A model generated the notes under the pieces. That model was given only the letters and a program-made list of their open reading frames with translations, did not search any database and was not told the origin of the DNA. Shown here one piece after another: positions 28,236 through 36,707 of a stretch of DNA of 64,000 nt. The first letter of the stretch is position 1, and each line of letters starts with the position of its first letter. The translations under genes and the position numbers were made by a program. The DNA comes from Oscillospiraceae bacterium (lineage in GTDB: Bacteria; Bacillota; Clostridia; Oscillospirales; CAG-272): NCBI GenBank assembly GCA_015064185.1, contig SVSS01000005.1, positions 1-64,000 of the forward strand, in the 5' to 3' direction.

Positions 28236-29210
28236 ATGGGATATAATCAGGAAAACTACAAGCGTATACGTGAGGAATACCGCACGAAGTATTTGCGCGC
28301 GTATGAGGAAGCCAATCGGCGCATGGCAGAGGTGCATGCAAAATCTCCTGAAATTGCCGCCATTGACCGTGAGCTTTCTATGGCGGGTGCTGAGATCGCG
28401 CTTGCCGTGATCGGAACGGGAGAGGGGTATAAGGAAAAGCTTGCCGCGGCAGAGCAAAAGAACCTTGCCTTGCAGGAAAAACGCGGCGTGTTGCTGCAAA
28501 AGCTGGGATATCCCGCCAACTACACCTTGCCCCCCTATGAGTGTCCCAAATGCAAGGATTTTGGCTTTGTAGATACCAAAATGTGCGATTGCATGCGCCG
28601 CGAGCTGGTGATGGCTGCGTATGAATCCTCAGGGCTTGGCGAGCTGATGCGTACGCAATCCTTTGCCTCCTTTGATCTTTCCTTTTACAGCGCGGAAAAC
28701 GGCGATCGTTCCAGAATGCAATATAATCTTGATTTTTTGAAAAGATACGCAGATGAGTTTGATATGCAAGCGGATAATCTGCTGTTCTTCGGGGCTACGG
28801 GACTTGGGAAAACGCATCTTTCCACCTCTATTGCGCGCCGTGTGATCGAGCGCGGATATGACGTGTATTACACGAGTGCGATCGGCATGTTTTCGGATTT
28901 TGAGCATGCGCGCTTTGGCAGCGGCGCAGAGCGCGCCGCTGCAGAGCCCACGCGTTATATTGATTGCGATCTTTTGATTCTCGATGACCTTGGCACAGAG
29001 GTGATCAATCAATTTACCACCTCATGCCTTTACATGATTTTAAATAATCGCATCAATTTAAAACGGCCCACAATCATCAATACAAATTTAACAGGCAAAG
29101 AATTGCAGGCAAAATATGCCGATCGTATTGCCAGCCGCCTTTTTGGTGAATTTAAGCCCTTGCAGTTTGTTGGTGTTGATGTGCGTCGACGCAAGCTAAT
29201 GGCGAAATAA
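28236..29210 (+). CDS. DnaI/DnaC-like helicase-loading AAA+ ATPase
   Basis: CPKCKDFGFVDTKMCDC zinc motif, LLFFGATGLGKTHLSTSIA Walker A, DLLILDDLGTE Walker B. Confidence 0.9.
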   Translation: MGYNQENYKRIREEYRTKYLRAYEEANRRMAEVHAKSPEIAAIDRELSMAGAEIALAVIGTGEGYKEKLAAAEQKNLALQEKRGVLLQKLGYPANYTLPPYECPKCKDFGFVDTKMCDCMRRELVMAAYESSGLGELMRTQSFASFDLSFYSAENGDRSRMQYNLDFLKRYADEFDMQADNLLFFGATGLGKTHLSTSIARRVIERGYDVYYTSAIGMFSDFEHARFGSGAERAAAEPTRYIDCDLLILDDLGTEVINQFTTSCLYMILNNRINLKRPTIINTNLTGKELQAKYADRIASRLFGEFKPLQFVGVDVRRRKLMAK

Positions 29211-29234
29211 TTATTGTGATCTATACTGCATAAA

Positions 29235-29278
29235 AAACACGGGATACGCCCAAAATAAGCGTATCCCGTGATTTTTTT
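29235..29278. terminator. Rho-independent terminator
   Basis: CACGGGATACGC...GCGTATCCCGTG with flanking A/T tracts. Confidence 0.75.
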
Positions 29279-29295
29279 GAAAGGCGGAAGGATTT

Positions 29296-29742
29296 ATGCA
29301 AGCAACCAAGGATACGATCACCGAGGAGAGCTTTCTCGGTGCGATCTATAAGGGTGCCAAAATGGGCGCCGATTCGATCATTAACCTCTTACCTAAGGTA
29401 AAGGATGACGCATTGCGCAGTGCGATGACCATGCAGCTTGACGGCTATGAGAAATATGCCGCACGCGCCGCCAAGGCGCTTGAGTGCCGCGATGTAGCGC
29501 CTAAGGAGGATAATGTTATGGTACGCATGTCAGCCAAGGTTGGTATGGCGATCAATACCATGATCTCCTCTGATACAGGGCATATCGCGGAAATTATGAT
29601 CGGTGGCTCGAATATGGGTATTACCGATATGACCAAGCTTGTCAACAATTATAAGACAACCGACAGCGAGGCAGTACGCCTTGCGCGCGAGATCATTGCG
29701 TTTGAGCAGCACAACATTGAGATCCTCAAGCGCTATCTTTAA
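29296..29742 (+). CDS. Ferritin-like helical protein of unknown function
   Basis: 148-aa alpha-helical ORF with RBS upstream and terminator downstream. Confidence 0.5.
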   Translation: MQATKDTITEESFLGAIYKGAKMGADSIINLLPKVKDDALRSAMTMQLDGYEKYAARAAKALECRDVAPKEDNVMVRMSAKVGMAINTMISSDTGHIAEIMIGGSNMGITDMTKLVNNYKTTDSEAVRLAREIIAFEQHNIEILKRYL

Positions 29743-29785
29743 AAGAAAAAATGCTCTGCCGAAGCAGAGCATTTTTTATGTTTTT

Positions 29786-31678
29786 TTAAATTTTTTTGAT
29801 CAGATTTTGCGCGATCAGATCCTCGGTGGACTGATAGTCGGCAAGGTACTTTTGTGCGGTGAATTTGGGGTTCTTTACAAGCTCGGTCTTCCCGGCGAGC
29901 ATTTCGATCAGCTCAAGACCCCACTTTACGCTGCGCTTAGAGGTCAGACGCAGACGGCAGGGAACGGTTTCGTATTTCTTTGCCGAGCCAACATCGGTAA
30001 TGTTATACTTGGATTCCTCAAGTTCTGCCGGGTTGATCGCCAGGAACAGGCAAAGCGTTTTACCGCGAATGGCAAACTTAGCAAGCTGTGTACGGCCGGA
30101 TTTGAAGGACTCATAGCTCCAGCTGATACGAGCATTGACCTTTTTGTAGGAAAGCAGCGCGTTCTTCAAGATCTCATAGCGCTCCTGTACGTCAGCAGGT
30201 GCTTGGATCATACGTGCGGTGAAGGACTTTTTGTAGGTGGAGTATACGATGTTGCCGGTAGCATCGGTTTCGGCGATCACCAGCTTTTCAGCGCCGGAGC
30301 TATCCTCTACCATGGTATTTACAATAGTGCCGGGAGCTTCCTCAACAACGGGAGCTTCCTCAACAACGGGAGCTTCCTCAACAACGGGAGCCTCTTCAAC
30401 AACGGGAGCCTCTTCAACAACAGGAGCTTCCTCAGCAACAGGGGCCTCCTCAGCAACAGGAGCTTCCTCAGCAACAGGAGATTCCTCAGCAACAGGAGCT
30501 TCCTCAGCAACAGGGGCTTCCTCAACAACGGGAGCTTCCTCAGCAACAGGAGCTTCCAGAGCAACAGGAGCTTCTTCAACAACGGGTGCCTCTTCAACAA
30601 CAGGAGCTTCCAGAGCAACAGGAGCCTCTTCAACAACGGGTGCTTCCTTAACAACGGGCGCTGCTACTGCGGGCTTCTTTTTCGCATTTGCTTTTGCAGC
30701 CTTTGCAGCAGCTTCCTTTTTCTTTTGCCTAGAGAGAGTGGAGATGCATACAATAATGGAGAGCAACAACGTGCCTGCAGCAGCGCACAGGAAGATAAAT
30801 TGCATGTCGGTAACATAGCCGATATAGGGGAGAACAGGGAGGATCGCGTAGTGCTTCATTCTTGCCTTGTGCTTTGCGGTCTTAACGATCGTGACGATCA
30901 AAAGCAATGCAGCAATGGCAAACAAGGCACCTGTAACGATCCAGCTGTAATAAGCAATTTTTACAATGCCAAGCGTGCCGTTGTTGAAATTTGAAACATA
31001 TTTGCTGCTATCGAGATTGGAGATAACGAATTTGCCCTCGGTAGCGTTTACCACAACAGGTGTTTCCTCGGTCACGGTCCAACCGCAAGAAACGCCAATA
31101 ACGTTGCCTGTATAAGCCACAGCATTTTCGGCAGCACCGTCATTGCCGTATACAGTGCCTGCATATGCGGCATAAACGCCACCTGCAATTTCGGGTGTTC
31201 CCGAAAGGTAAAGCTTGCCGGTGCCAAGATTCTGAATGGCATAGGTGTCACCTGAAACGATGCGGCCGCTGTTGACCTTTAAGTTGCCACCCTGCATAAC
31301 AATGGGGGATTTCTGTGCTATGCCCTCTGCTGTTACGATTCCCGTATCAGTCGCGGTGGCTGTGCTGGTGATCGTGATAACACCGGTGGAAAATGTAAGC
31401 GGAGCTTTTACATAAATATAGTAACCGTTGGTATCAAGTGTATAGGTTCCACCCATTTCCAAGCCTTCTTCAACGGTGACGTTGCAGAGTAATTTCAGCG
31501 TTGCGCCCTCGTTTTGCTGTGCCTTGGTTACTGCATCTGCAAAGGTTTCAAACGTGTTTGTTTCTTCACCTACAGTAACCTCTGCTACTTCGGTTGCGGC
31601 TGAAGCCGAAACGCCAAGCAAGGTAAGCATGGTGAAAACCATACACAGTGTTAGGAAACATACAAGAAGCTTTTTCAT
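29786..31678 (-). CDS. Secreted/membrane protein: signal peptide, beta-helix-like ectodomain, TM segments, A-P-V-[VA]-E-E repeat region, conserved-looking C-terminal domain
   Basis: Signal peptide MKKLLVCFLTLCMVFTMLTLLGVSASA; ~19 hexapeptide repeats; C-term SYKKVNARISWSYESFKSGRTQLAKFAIRGKTLCLFLAINP. Confidence 0.75.
   Translation of the reverse strand: MKKLLVCFLTLCMVFTMLTLLGVSASAATEVAEVTVGEETNTFETFADAVTKAQQNEGATLKLLCNVTVEEGLEMGGTYTLDTNGYYIYVKAPLTFSTGVITITSTATATDTGIVTAEGIAQKSPIVMQGGNLKVNSGRIVSGDTYAIQNLGTGKLYLSGTPEIAGGVYAAYAGTVYGNDGAAENAVAYTGNVIGVSCGWTVTEETPVVVNATEGKFVISNLDSSKYVSNFNNGTLGIVKIAYYSWIVTGALFAIAALLLIVTIVKTAKHKARMKHYAILPVLPYIGYVTDMQFIFLCAAAGTLLLSIIVCISTLSRQKKKEAAAKAAKANAKKKPAVAAPVVKEAPVVEEAPVALEAPVVEEAPVVEEAPVALEAPVAEEAPVVEEAPVAEEAPVAEESPVAEEAPVAEEAPVAEEAPVVEEAPVVEEAPVVEEAPVVEEAPVVEEAPGTIVNTMVEDSSGAEKLVIAETDATGNIVYSTYKKSFTARMIQAPADVQERYEILKNALLSYKKVNARISWSYESFKSGRTQLAKFAIRGKTLCLFLAINPAELEESKYNITDVGSAKKYETVPCRLRLTSKRSVKWGLELIEMLAGKTELVKNPKFTAQKYLADYQSTEDLIAQNLIKKI
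30333..30662 (-). repeat. 18-bp coding minisatellite (~19 units)
   Basis: Tandem GGAGCTTCCTCAACAACG-type units encoding APVVEE/APVAEE. Confidence 0.9.
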
Positions 31679-32017
31679 TTGGTGATCCTCCTAAATGTAA
31701 ATTAACTGTTTAAATGTAAAAAACTGCTTCGTTTGCATCAATATCGCATACCGTTTTCAGCTTTTTTCATTATTAGTTAATTTATTATAGCATAGTTTTT
31801 AAAAAATTGGAAGAGGGTTTTGTGAAAAATATGAAGAAAATCCCTGTTTATCATGAAAAAAAGCTCATTTTTCTTGCATGAAATGCATATTTTTATTGTT
31901 GGAATTCAAAATGTTCAAATACACCGCCAACGGTAGTTGCTTTTTGCTATTTTTGATGTGTTTGAGCGCAAAAATCCCCCGCAACGCTGCTGAATTGCAA
32001 CGTGCGGGGGATATGCA

Positions 32018-32497
32018 TTATTTAGAGAAGCCGTGAATAAAGCCGTTTGTATCTGCCGAGCAGATGTCACCGCCGATCACGCGCCCACGGTAAACCAATA
32101 GGTTGGCAAGAACAGTACCGTCAAAGCCGTCATAATTGGTAACGGTATAGGTGTATCGCTCTACCGTGCGAGAAGCATAGCCTGAGAGATCCAGCCCCTG
32201 TCTTCTTTGCAACTCATTGTAGGATGCAAAAACCTTATCAAACTCGGCGGGAATGGTTACCGTGGTGCTCTCAACAGGAGTGGCATCCACCTCCCAGCCG
32301 AATTGCCCAAGAAACGCCATGCGATCCTCGTTGGTTTTGATCTTATCATAGCAGATCGTTTGTGCTTCACTGTCTGCTTGTGCCGAAACAGGTTGTAGCT
32401 CCGGCACAAACGCAATGAGAGCAATAAGCGTTGCCAGTGAAAGGCAAACCACGCCAAAAAAGCGTATGGTGCCCGCGCGCATCGAATAGATAAACAT
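32018..32497 (-). CDS. DUF4830-like exported protein
   Basis: N-terminal TM; MAFLGQFGWEVDATPVESTTVTIPAEFDKVFASYNELQRRQGLDLSGYA. Confidence 0.6.
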   Translation of the reverse strand: MFIYSMRAGTIRFFGVVCLSLATLIALIAFVPELQPVSAQADSEAQTICYDKIKTNEDRMAFLGQFGWEVDATPVESTTVTIPAEFDKVFASYNELQRRQGLDLSGYASRTVERYTYTVTNYDGFDGTVLANLLVYRGRVIGGDICSADTNGFIHGFSK

Positions 32498-32577
32498 ATA
32501 TCAAAGCCTCCTTGCCGTATATTCCTATCCGTTACACTATACGTTGGAGGATTTCAAAATATGACTTTCGGCTCGAA

Positions 32578-32860
32578 TGCGAACCTAATTCTGCGTCGCT
32601 TCGCGGGCACTAGGGTATTCGCGCGTTGCGCGAAGATACCCACCGCTTGCCGCTTACGAGCGAGCTCGACGCGCTCTGCGCGGGGGTATGCGAACCTAAT
32701 TCTGCGTCGCTTCGCTATGCACTAGGGTATTCACGCTTCGCGTGAAGATTTTTGCTCGCGGCTCTCGTGAGCGAGCTCCCATCGCCTTGCTCGCAAAATG
32801 CGAACCTAGCTCCACAACGCTTCGCGTTGCGTAGCAACCTTTCGAAGCGTTAGTGCCCCA
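32578..32860. repeat. Degenerate ~110-bp tandem repeats derived from tRNA-Gln T-arm pieces with GC-rich hairpins
   Basis: TGCGAACCTAATTCTGCGTCGCTTCG at 32578 and 32689, diverged copy at 32799; GCACTAGGGTATTC blocks between. Confidence 0.7.
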
Positions 32861-32912
32861 GCCAACGCAAAAAGGACACCCGAAGGTGTCCTTTGCGTTG
32901 GCTGGGGCACTA
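32851..32912. terminator. Terminator hairpin extended by an inverted copy of the tRNA-Gln(CTG) 3' end
   Basis: TAGTGCCCCAGCCAACGCAAAAAGGACACC / GGTGTCCTTTGCGTTGGCTGGGGCACTA, CGAA loop; arms match except a 2-nt A-tract bulge. Confidence 0.85.
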
Positions 32913-32974
32913 GGATTCGAACCTAGGGAATGACGGAGTCAGAGTCCGTTGCCTTACCGCTTGGCGATGCCCCA
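32902..32974 (-). tRNA. tRNA-Gln(CTG)
   Basis: TGGGGCATCGCCAAGCGGTAAGGCAACGGACTCTGACTCCGTCATTCCCTAGGTTCGAATCCTAGTGCCCCAG; CCA encoded at 32899-32901. Confidence 0.93.
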
Positions 32975-33171
32975 AAATATAGATGTCTTACAGAACAAAC
33001 GTAATTATAACAGAATGGGTTTTGGTTGTCAAGAGCTTTTTACAAAAAAATCCAAAAAGTTGTGCTGCTTATCAGGTAGTGTGCGCTTTGGCGGTTGCTT
33101 TTATACACGCACAAAAGGCAGAATATGTGCATACGATAAAATAAACAAACAAAAAGGAGTGTGATGGTGAT

Positions 33172-33378
33172 ATGACACTTGCTGACATGCGCACGGGAGA
33201 TATGGGTGTGATCCTTACCGCCCCTGTCACTCTAACTCGGGTTTTGCCTTGCTTGGGTGAGCGTGTGCGCCTGATCACGGCAAGCGAGGGGCTTGTGTTA
33301 ATTGATCTTGGTGGGATGCGCGTTGCGCTTTCTCTTGCAGTGGCACGGCAGATGATACTTACAACATATTATGAATAG
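33172..33378 (+). CDS. FeoA-domain small protein
   Basis: GDMGVILTAPVTLTRVLPCLGERVRLITASEGLVLIDLGGMRVALSLAVARQMIL. Confidence 0.6.
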   Translation: MTLADMRTGDMGVILTAPVTLTRVLPCLGERVRLITASEGLVLIDLGGMRVALSLAVARQMILTTYYE

Positions 33379-33412
33379 TGGCGTTTTCGACAATATAATT
33401 TAAAAAAAGTTC

Positions 33413-33441
33413 TTGAAAAGCCACATATGATATGCTATAAT
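33413..33441 (+). promoter_or_regulatory. sigma70-type promoter of tRNA-Arg
   Basis: TTGAAA (33413-33418), 17-nt spacer, TATAAT (33436-33441). Confidence 0.75.
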
Positions 33442-33470
33442 GAAACGCAGACATCACACATGTCGCCTTA

Positions 33471-33544
33471 CTACCCATGGCACAGCTGGATAGCGCGTCA
33501 GACTCCGACTCTGAAGGTCCGCGGTTCGAATCCGCGTGGGTAGG
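33471..33544 (+). tRNA. tRNA-Arg(CCG)
   Basis: CTACCCA...TGGGTAG acceptor, anticodon loop CTCCGAC, T-arm CGCGGTTCGAATCCGCG; CCA encoded at 33545-33547. Confidence 0.93.
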
Positions 33545-33754
33545 CCAAACAAAAAAGACCCCTCGTGGGTCTTTTTTGTTTGGTCCCTGCATCGGATTTG
33601 AACCCCACCGCCGCAGGAACAATGGAATTAACACAGTACATATTGCGGTGGGGAAGAACGCCGTTCGCTTGGTGATGGCGGCACATGGCCGCCAAGGCGC
33701 TTCTTCCTACAAAATGCGAAGCGTTTTGTGAACGAATAGGCGGCAATGCCGACG
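33531..33754 (+). repeat. tRNA-associated structured element, tandem unit 1 (224 bp)
   Basis: Starts TCCGCGTGGGTAGGCCA; repeated at +224. Confidence 0.92.
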
Positions 33755-33978
33755 TCCGCGTGGGTAGGCCAAACAAAAAAGACCCCTCGTGGGTCTTTTT
33801 TGTTTGGTCCCTGCATCGGATTTGAACCCCACCGCCGCAGGAACAATGGAATTAACACAGCACATATTGCGGTGGGGAAGAACGCCGTTCGCTTGGTGAT
33901 GGCGGCACATGGCCGCCAAGGCGCTTCTTCCTACAAAATGCGAAGCGTTTTGTGAAGGAATAGGCGGCAATGCCGACG
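33755..33978 (+). repeat. tRNA-associated structured element, tandem unit 2 (224 bp)
   Basis: Near-identical to unit 1 (I see two substitutions). Confidence 0.92.
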
Positions 33979-34028
33979 TCCGCGTGGGTAGGCCAAAAAA
34001 CGGCAAGCATTGGTTTGCCGTTTTTTCG
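33979..34028 (+). repeat. Third copy of tRNA-Arg 3' end followed by a different terminator
   Basis: TCCGCGTGGGTAGGCCA (33979-33995) then AAAAACGGCAAGCATTGGTTTGCCGTTTTTT, distinct from the GACCC-CTCGT-GGGTC terminator of units 1 and 2. Confidence 0.88.
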
Positions 34029-34153
34029 TTCTTGCCGTTCTCTCCTTTTACTATTGAAAATTGAGCAAGTTGTTATTTTAACTTGCAAAAAATGTTATAA
34101 TATGTTATACTATATAAGCTTATGGTATTTGAACAAAACGACGGGAGTCTATT

Positions 34154-35509
34154 ATGGAACAAAAGAGAAGCTCATTTACGGGAAAGATTGGATTTGTTTT
34201 GGCGGCGGCAGGTTCTGCTGTGGGTCTTGGCAATATCTGGCGTTTTCCGTATCTTGCTGCTAAGTATGGCGGCGGTATTTTTTTGCTTGTGTATATTTTA
34301 CTGTCGGTCACCTTTGGCTTTTCCTTGATGATCGCAGAGATCGCGATCGGTCGCAAGACCAAATTAAGCCCCATTGGCGCATTTCGTGCGCTTGACAAGC
34401 GTTTTTCCTTTGTTGGCGTGCTTGCTGCCGTGGTGCCCGCTATTATTTTGCCTTACTACTCGGTCATTGGCGGTTGGGTGATGAAATATATCGTCGGCTT
34501 TGTCGGGGGGCAGGGGTCTGCTATGGCAAATGACGCGTATTTTGGCAATTATATCGGTTCTGTTACAGAGCCGCTTGTGTGGTTTGCGACATTTATCGGT
34601 ATTACCGCTTTGGTGGTGCTGCTGGGTGTTGACAAGGGCGTTGAGAAGGTAAGTAAGATCATGATGCCCGCACTCATTGTATTGGTGCTCTTTATTGCGA
34701 TCTACAGTATGATAGCGGTTGACGGTGCTTGGGAGGGTGTGCTGTATTACATCAAGCCCGATTTTTCTAAATTCTCTATCATGACCGTTGTTGCCGCCAT
34801 GGGTCAGCTCTTTTACTCGATGTCGCTTGCTATGGGTATTATGATCACCTTTGGCTCTTACATGAAAAAGGATATCAGCATCGAAAAGTCGGTGCATCAA
34901 ATTGAAATTTTTGATACGGGTGTGGCTTTTCTTGCAGGTCTTATGATCATTCCCGCCGTATTTGCGTTTGGTGGGGAAGCGGCTCTTGGACAAAGCGGTC
35001 CTAGCCTGATGTTTGTGACGCTCCCCAAAATCTTTGATACGATGCCGGGCGGCGCTGTGATTGGTGCGATCTTCTTTATCATGGTCTTTTTCGCCGCACT
35101 CACCTCATCGATCTCCTTGATGGAAACCGTGGTATCGACGCTGCTTGACAAGGTTAAGATCAACCGCAAGCTGTGCAGCGGCTTGGTGCTTGTTTTTTGC
35201 TTGATCATCGGTTCGCTCTCCTCACTTGGTTACAGTGCTTGGAGCGAGTTTACGCTGATCGGCATGCAGATCCTTGATTTCTTTGATTTTATCAGCAACA
35301 GCATTATTATGCCGATCGTGGCACTTGCAACCGCTATCTTTGTGGGCTTTTTCCTTAAGCCCCGCGCCGTGATCGAGGAGGTAGAGATTTCGGGCGAATT
35401 TAAGCAGAAGAAGCTGTTTTCGGTGATGATCCGTTATATAGCACCGATTTGCATTCTTGCCATTCTGGTTTCCTCTGTGCTGAGCGCATTTGGCGTGATT
35501 AAAATTTAA
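34154..35509 (+). CDS. Sodium-dependent NSS-family transporter
   Basis: GKIGFVLAAAGSAVGLGNIWRFPYLAAKYGGG. Confidence 0.93.
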   Translation: MEQKRSSFTGKIGFVLAAAGSAVGLGNIWRFPYLAAKYGGGIFLLVYILLSVTFGFSLMIAEIAIGRKTKLSPIGAFRALDKRFSFVGVLAAVVPAIILPYYSVIGGWVMKYIVGFVGGQGSAMANDAYFGNYIGSVTEPLVWFATFIGITALVVLLGVDKGVEKVSKIMMPALIVLVLFIAIYSMIAVDGAWEGVLYYIKPDFSKFSIMTVVAAMGQLFYSMSLAMGIMITFGSYMKKDISIEKSVHQIEIFDTGVAFLAGLMIIPAVFAFGGEAALGQSGPSLMFVTLPKIFDTMPGGAVIGAIFFIMVFFAALTSSISLMETVVSTLLDKVKINRKLCSGLVLVFCLIIGSLSSLGYSAWSEFTLIGMQILDFFDFISNSIIMPIVALATAIFVGFFLKPRAVIEEVEISGEFKQKKLFSVMIRYIAPICILAILVSSVLSAFGVIKI

Positions 35510-35511
35510 TG

Positions 35512-35550
35512 TAAAAATAAAAAAAGCCCGAAAGGGCTTTTTTTATTTTT
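35512..35550. terminator. Rho-independent terminator
   Basis: AAAAAAAGCCCGAAAGGGCTTTTTTT. Confidence 0.8.
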
Positions 35551-36451
35551 ACGCTTCGACCGTACTTGCCACGGCTTCCTTTTCTGCAAGGCAGGCAGAG
35601 TCAACGGATACCTCGTATTTGGTAACGCCAAGCACCGTTTCACCGTCGATCTGTAAAGCCACGGGTCTGTCAAACTCGACACAGATGTGCTTACCCTGAT
35701 GCTCAGCCGCAAGGCTCTTGTGCTTGATGTGTCCGCCCTTCGATACCGAGGGGAATACAAGCAGCGTGTGAATTCTGCCCGCATGGAACATGACACCAAC
35801 CGATACGTGATCGGCGCGGTCGCGGCGGTGCTGGTGGGGGGTGGGCATCAGTCCGCCACCGTAGTATCTGCCTACCATGGTGGGCGCGATCCATACCTTT
35901 TTATACTCATAGGTCTTGCCGTCTACCGTCACTTTCGCGTTGGTGGGCTTGTATTTGCCAAGCAGACCCTTAATGGCAATGGCGGAGTAGCTGACGGGCT
36001 TTTCTGAGGTTTTGCGCAGTTCGTCGCCAATTTCACAGCAGTAGCCGTCAAGGCCGTATCCGATGCCGTTGATAAAGCGATAGCTATTGCCGTTTACCGT
36101 CACAATGGGCAGATTTTTGATCTCCTCGTTGATGCGCATGGGCGCTGAGCCGGAGTCCTTGCCGAAATCGCGCAAGAAATCGTTTCCGCTACCCGTGGCA
36201 TAGTAAAGGATATCATTTTCAATACCGAGATCGTAGATCTCGTTGATAAAGCGATTGAGTGTACCGTCGCCGCCACATACGATGATCTTATCTTCGGGTG
36301 CAAGGTCATTTGCAAAATTGTGGTAATCTGTAATTGTGGTCATATCCACATATGTAAGCGGAGAAGTGTATTGTGATTGCAATTCCTCAGCCTTTTGCTT
36401 ACCGGTGTTGTGACCTGCATGAGGATTGTATAAAATGTAGATTTTACTCAT
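35549..36451 (-). CDS. Diacylglycerol kinase family lipid kinase
   Basis: KIYILYNPHAGHNTGKQKA, IIVCGGDGTLNRFINE, GSGNDFLRD. Confidence 0.9.
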   Translation of the reverse strand: MSKIYILYNPHAGHNTGKQKAEELQSQYTSPLTYVDMTTITDYHNFANDLAPEDKIIVCGGDGTLNRFINEIYDLGIENDILYYATGSGNDFLRDFGKDSGSAPMRINEEIKNLPIVTVNGNSYRFINGIGYGLDGYCCEIGDELRKTSEKPVSYSAIAIKGLLGKYKPTNAKVTVDGKTYEYKKVWIAPTMVGRYYGGGLMPTPHQHRRDRADHVSVGVMFHAGRIHTLLVFPSVSKGGHIKHKSLAAEHQGKHICVEFDRPVALQIDGETVLGVTKYEVSVDSACLAEKEAVASTVEA

Positions 36452-36707
36452 AATGCGATCTCCTTTTTGCAATATTACATCATCATTTTATCATAAAGAG
36501 GCTAGGTTTTCAACAAAGTTTGACACTTTTTTGTTAGACAATTTTCGGAATTTGTTCATTTTTTGGTGGCTTGTACCGCACTTTTTTGACGTATAATGCC
36601 ACTTGTTGCTTTATAAGGTCGAAATTTAAAATCAGTTTTGTGGGGTTTACAAAATGACTGCGTTTTGGTATAATTATTAATAATATGACAATGTAAGGGG
36701 AAAAGAT

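Noticed and set aside
30333-30662. Possible CRISPR array
   Set aside because: Contiguous 18-bp coding repeats without spacers; in-frame hexapeptide repeat.
29639-30994. Plus-strand repeat ORFs (SFLNNGSFLNNG... and ASSTTGASSTTG...)
   Set aside because: Both are alternate-frame readings of the 18-bp minisatellite inside the minus-strand membrane-protein gene.
33531-33995. Integrated prophage/IME at tRNA-Arg
   Set aside because: att-like repeats are present but units are only 224 bp with no integrase or cargo in the window.
33477-34088. ORFs such as MAQLDSASDSDSEGPRFESAWVGQ and ...YPRGFEPRTFRVGV
   Set aside because: Translations of tRNA-Arg and its tandem elements; not real proteins.
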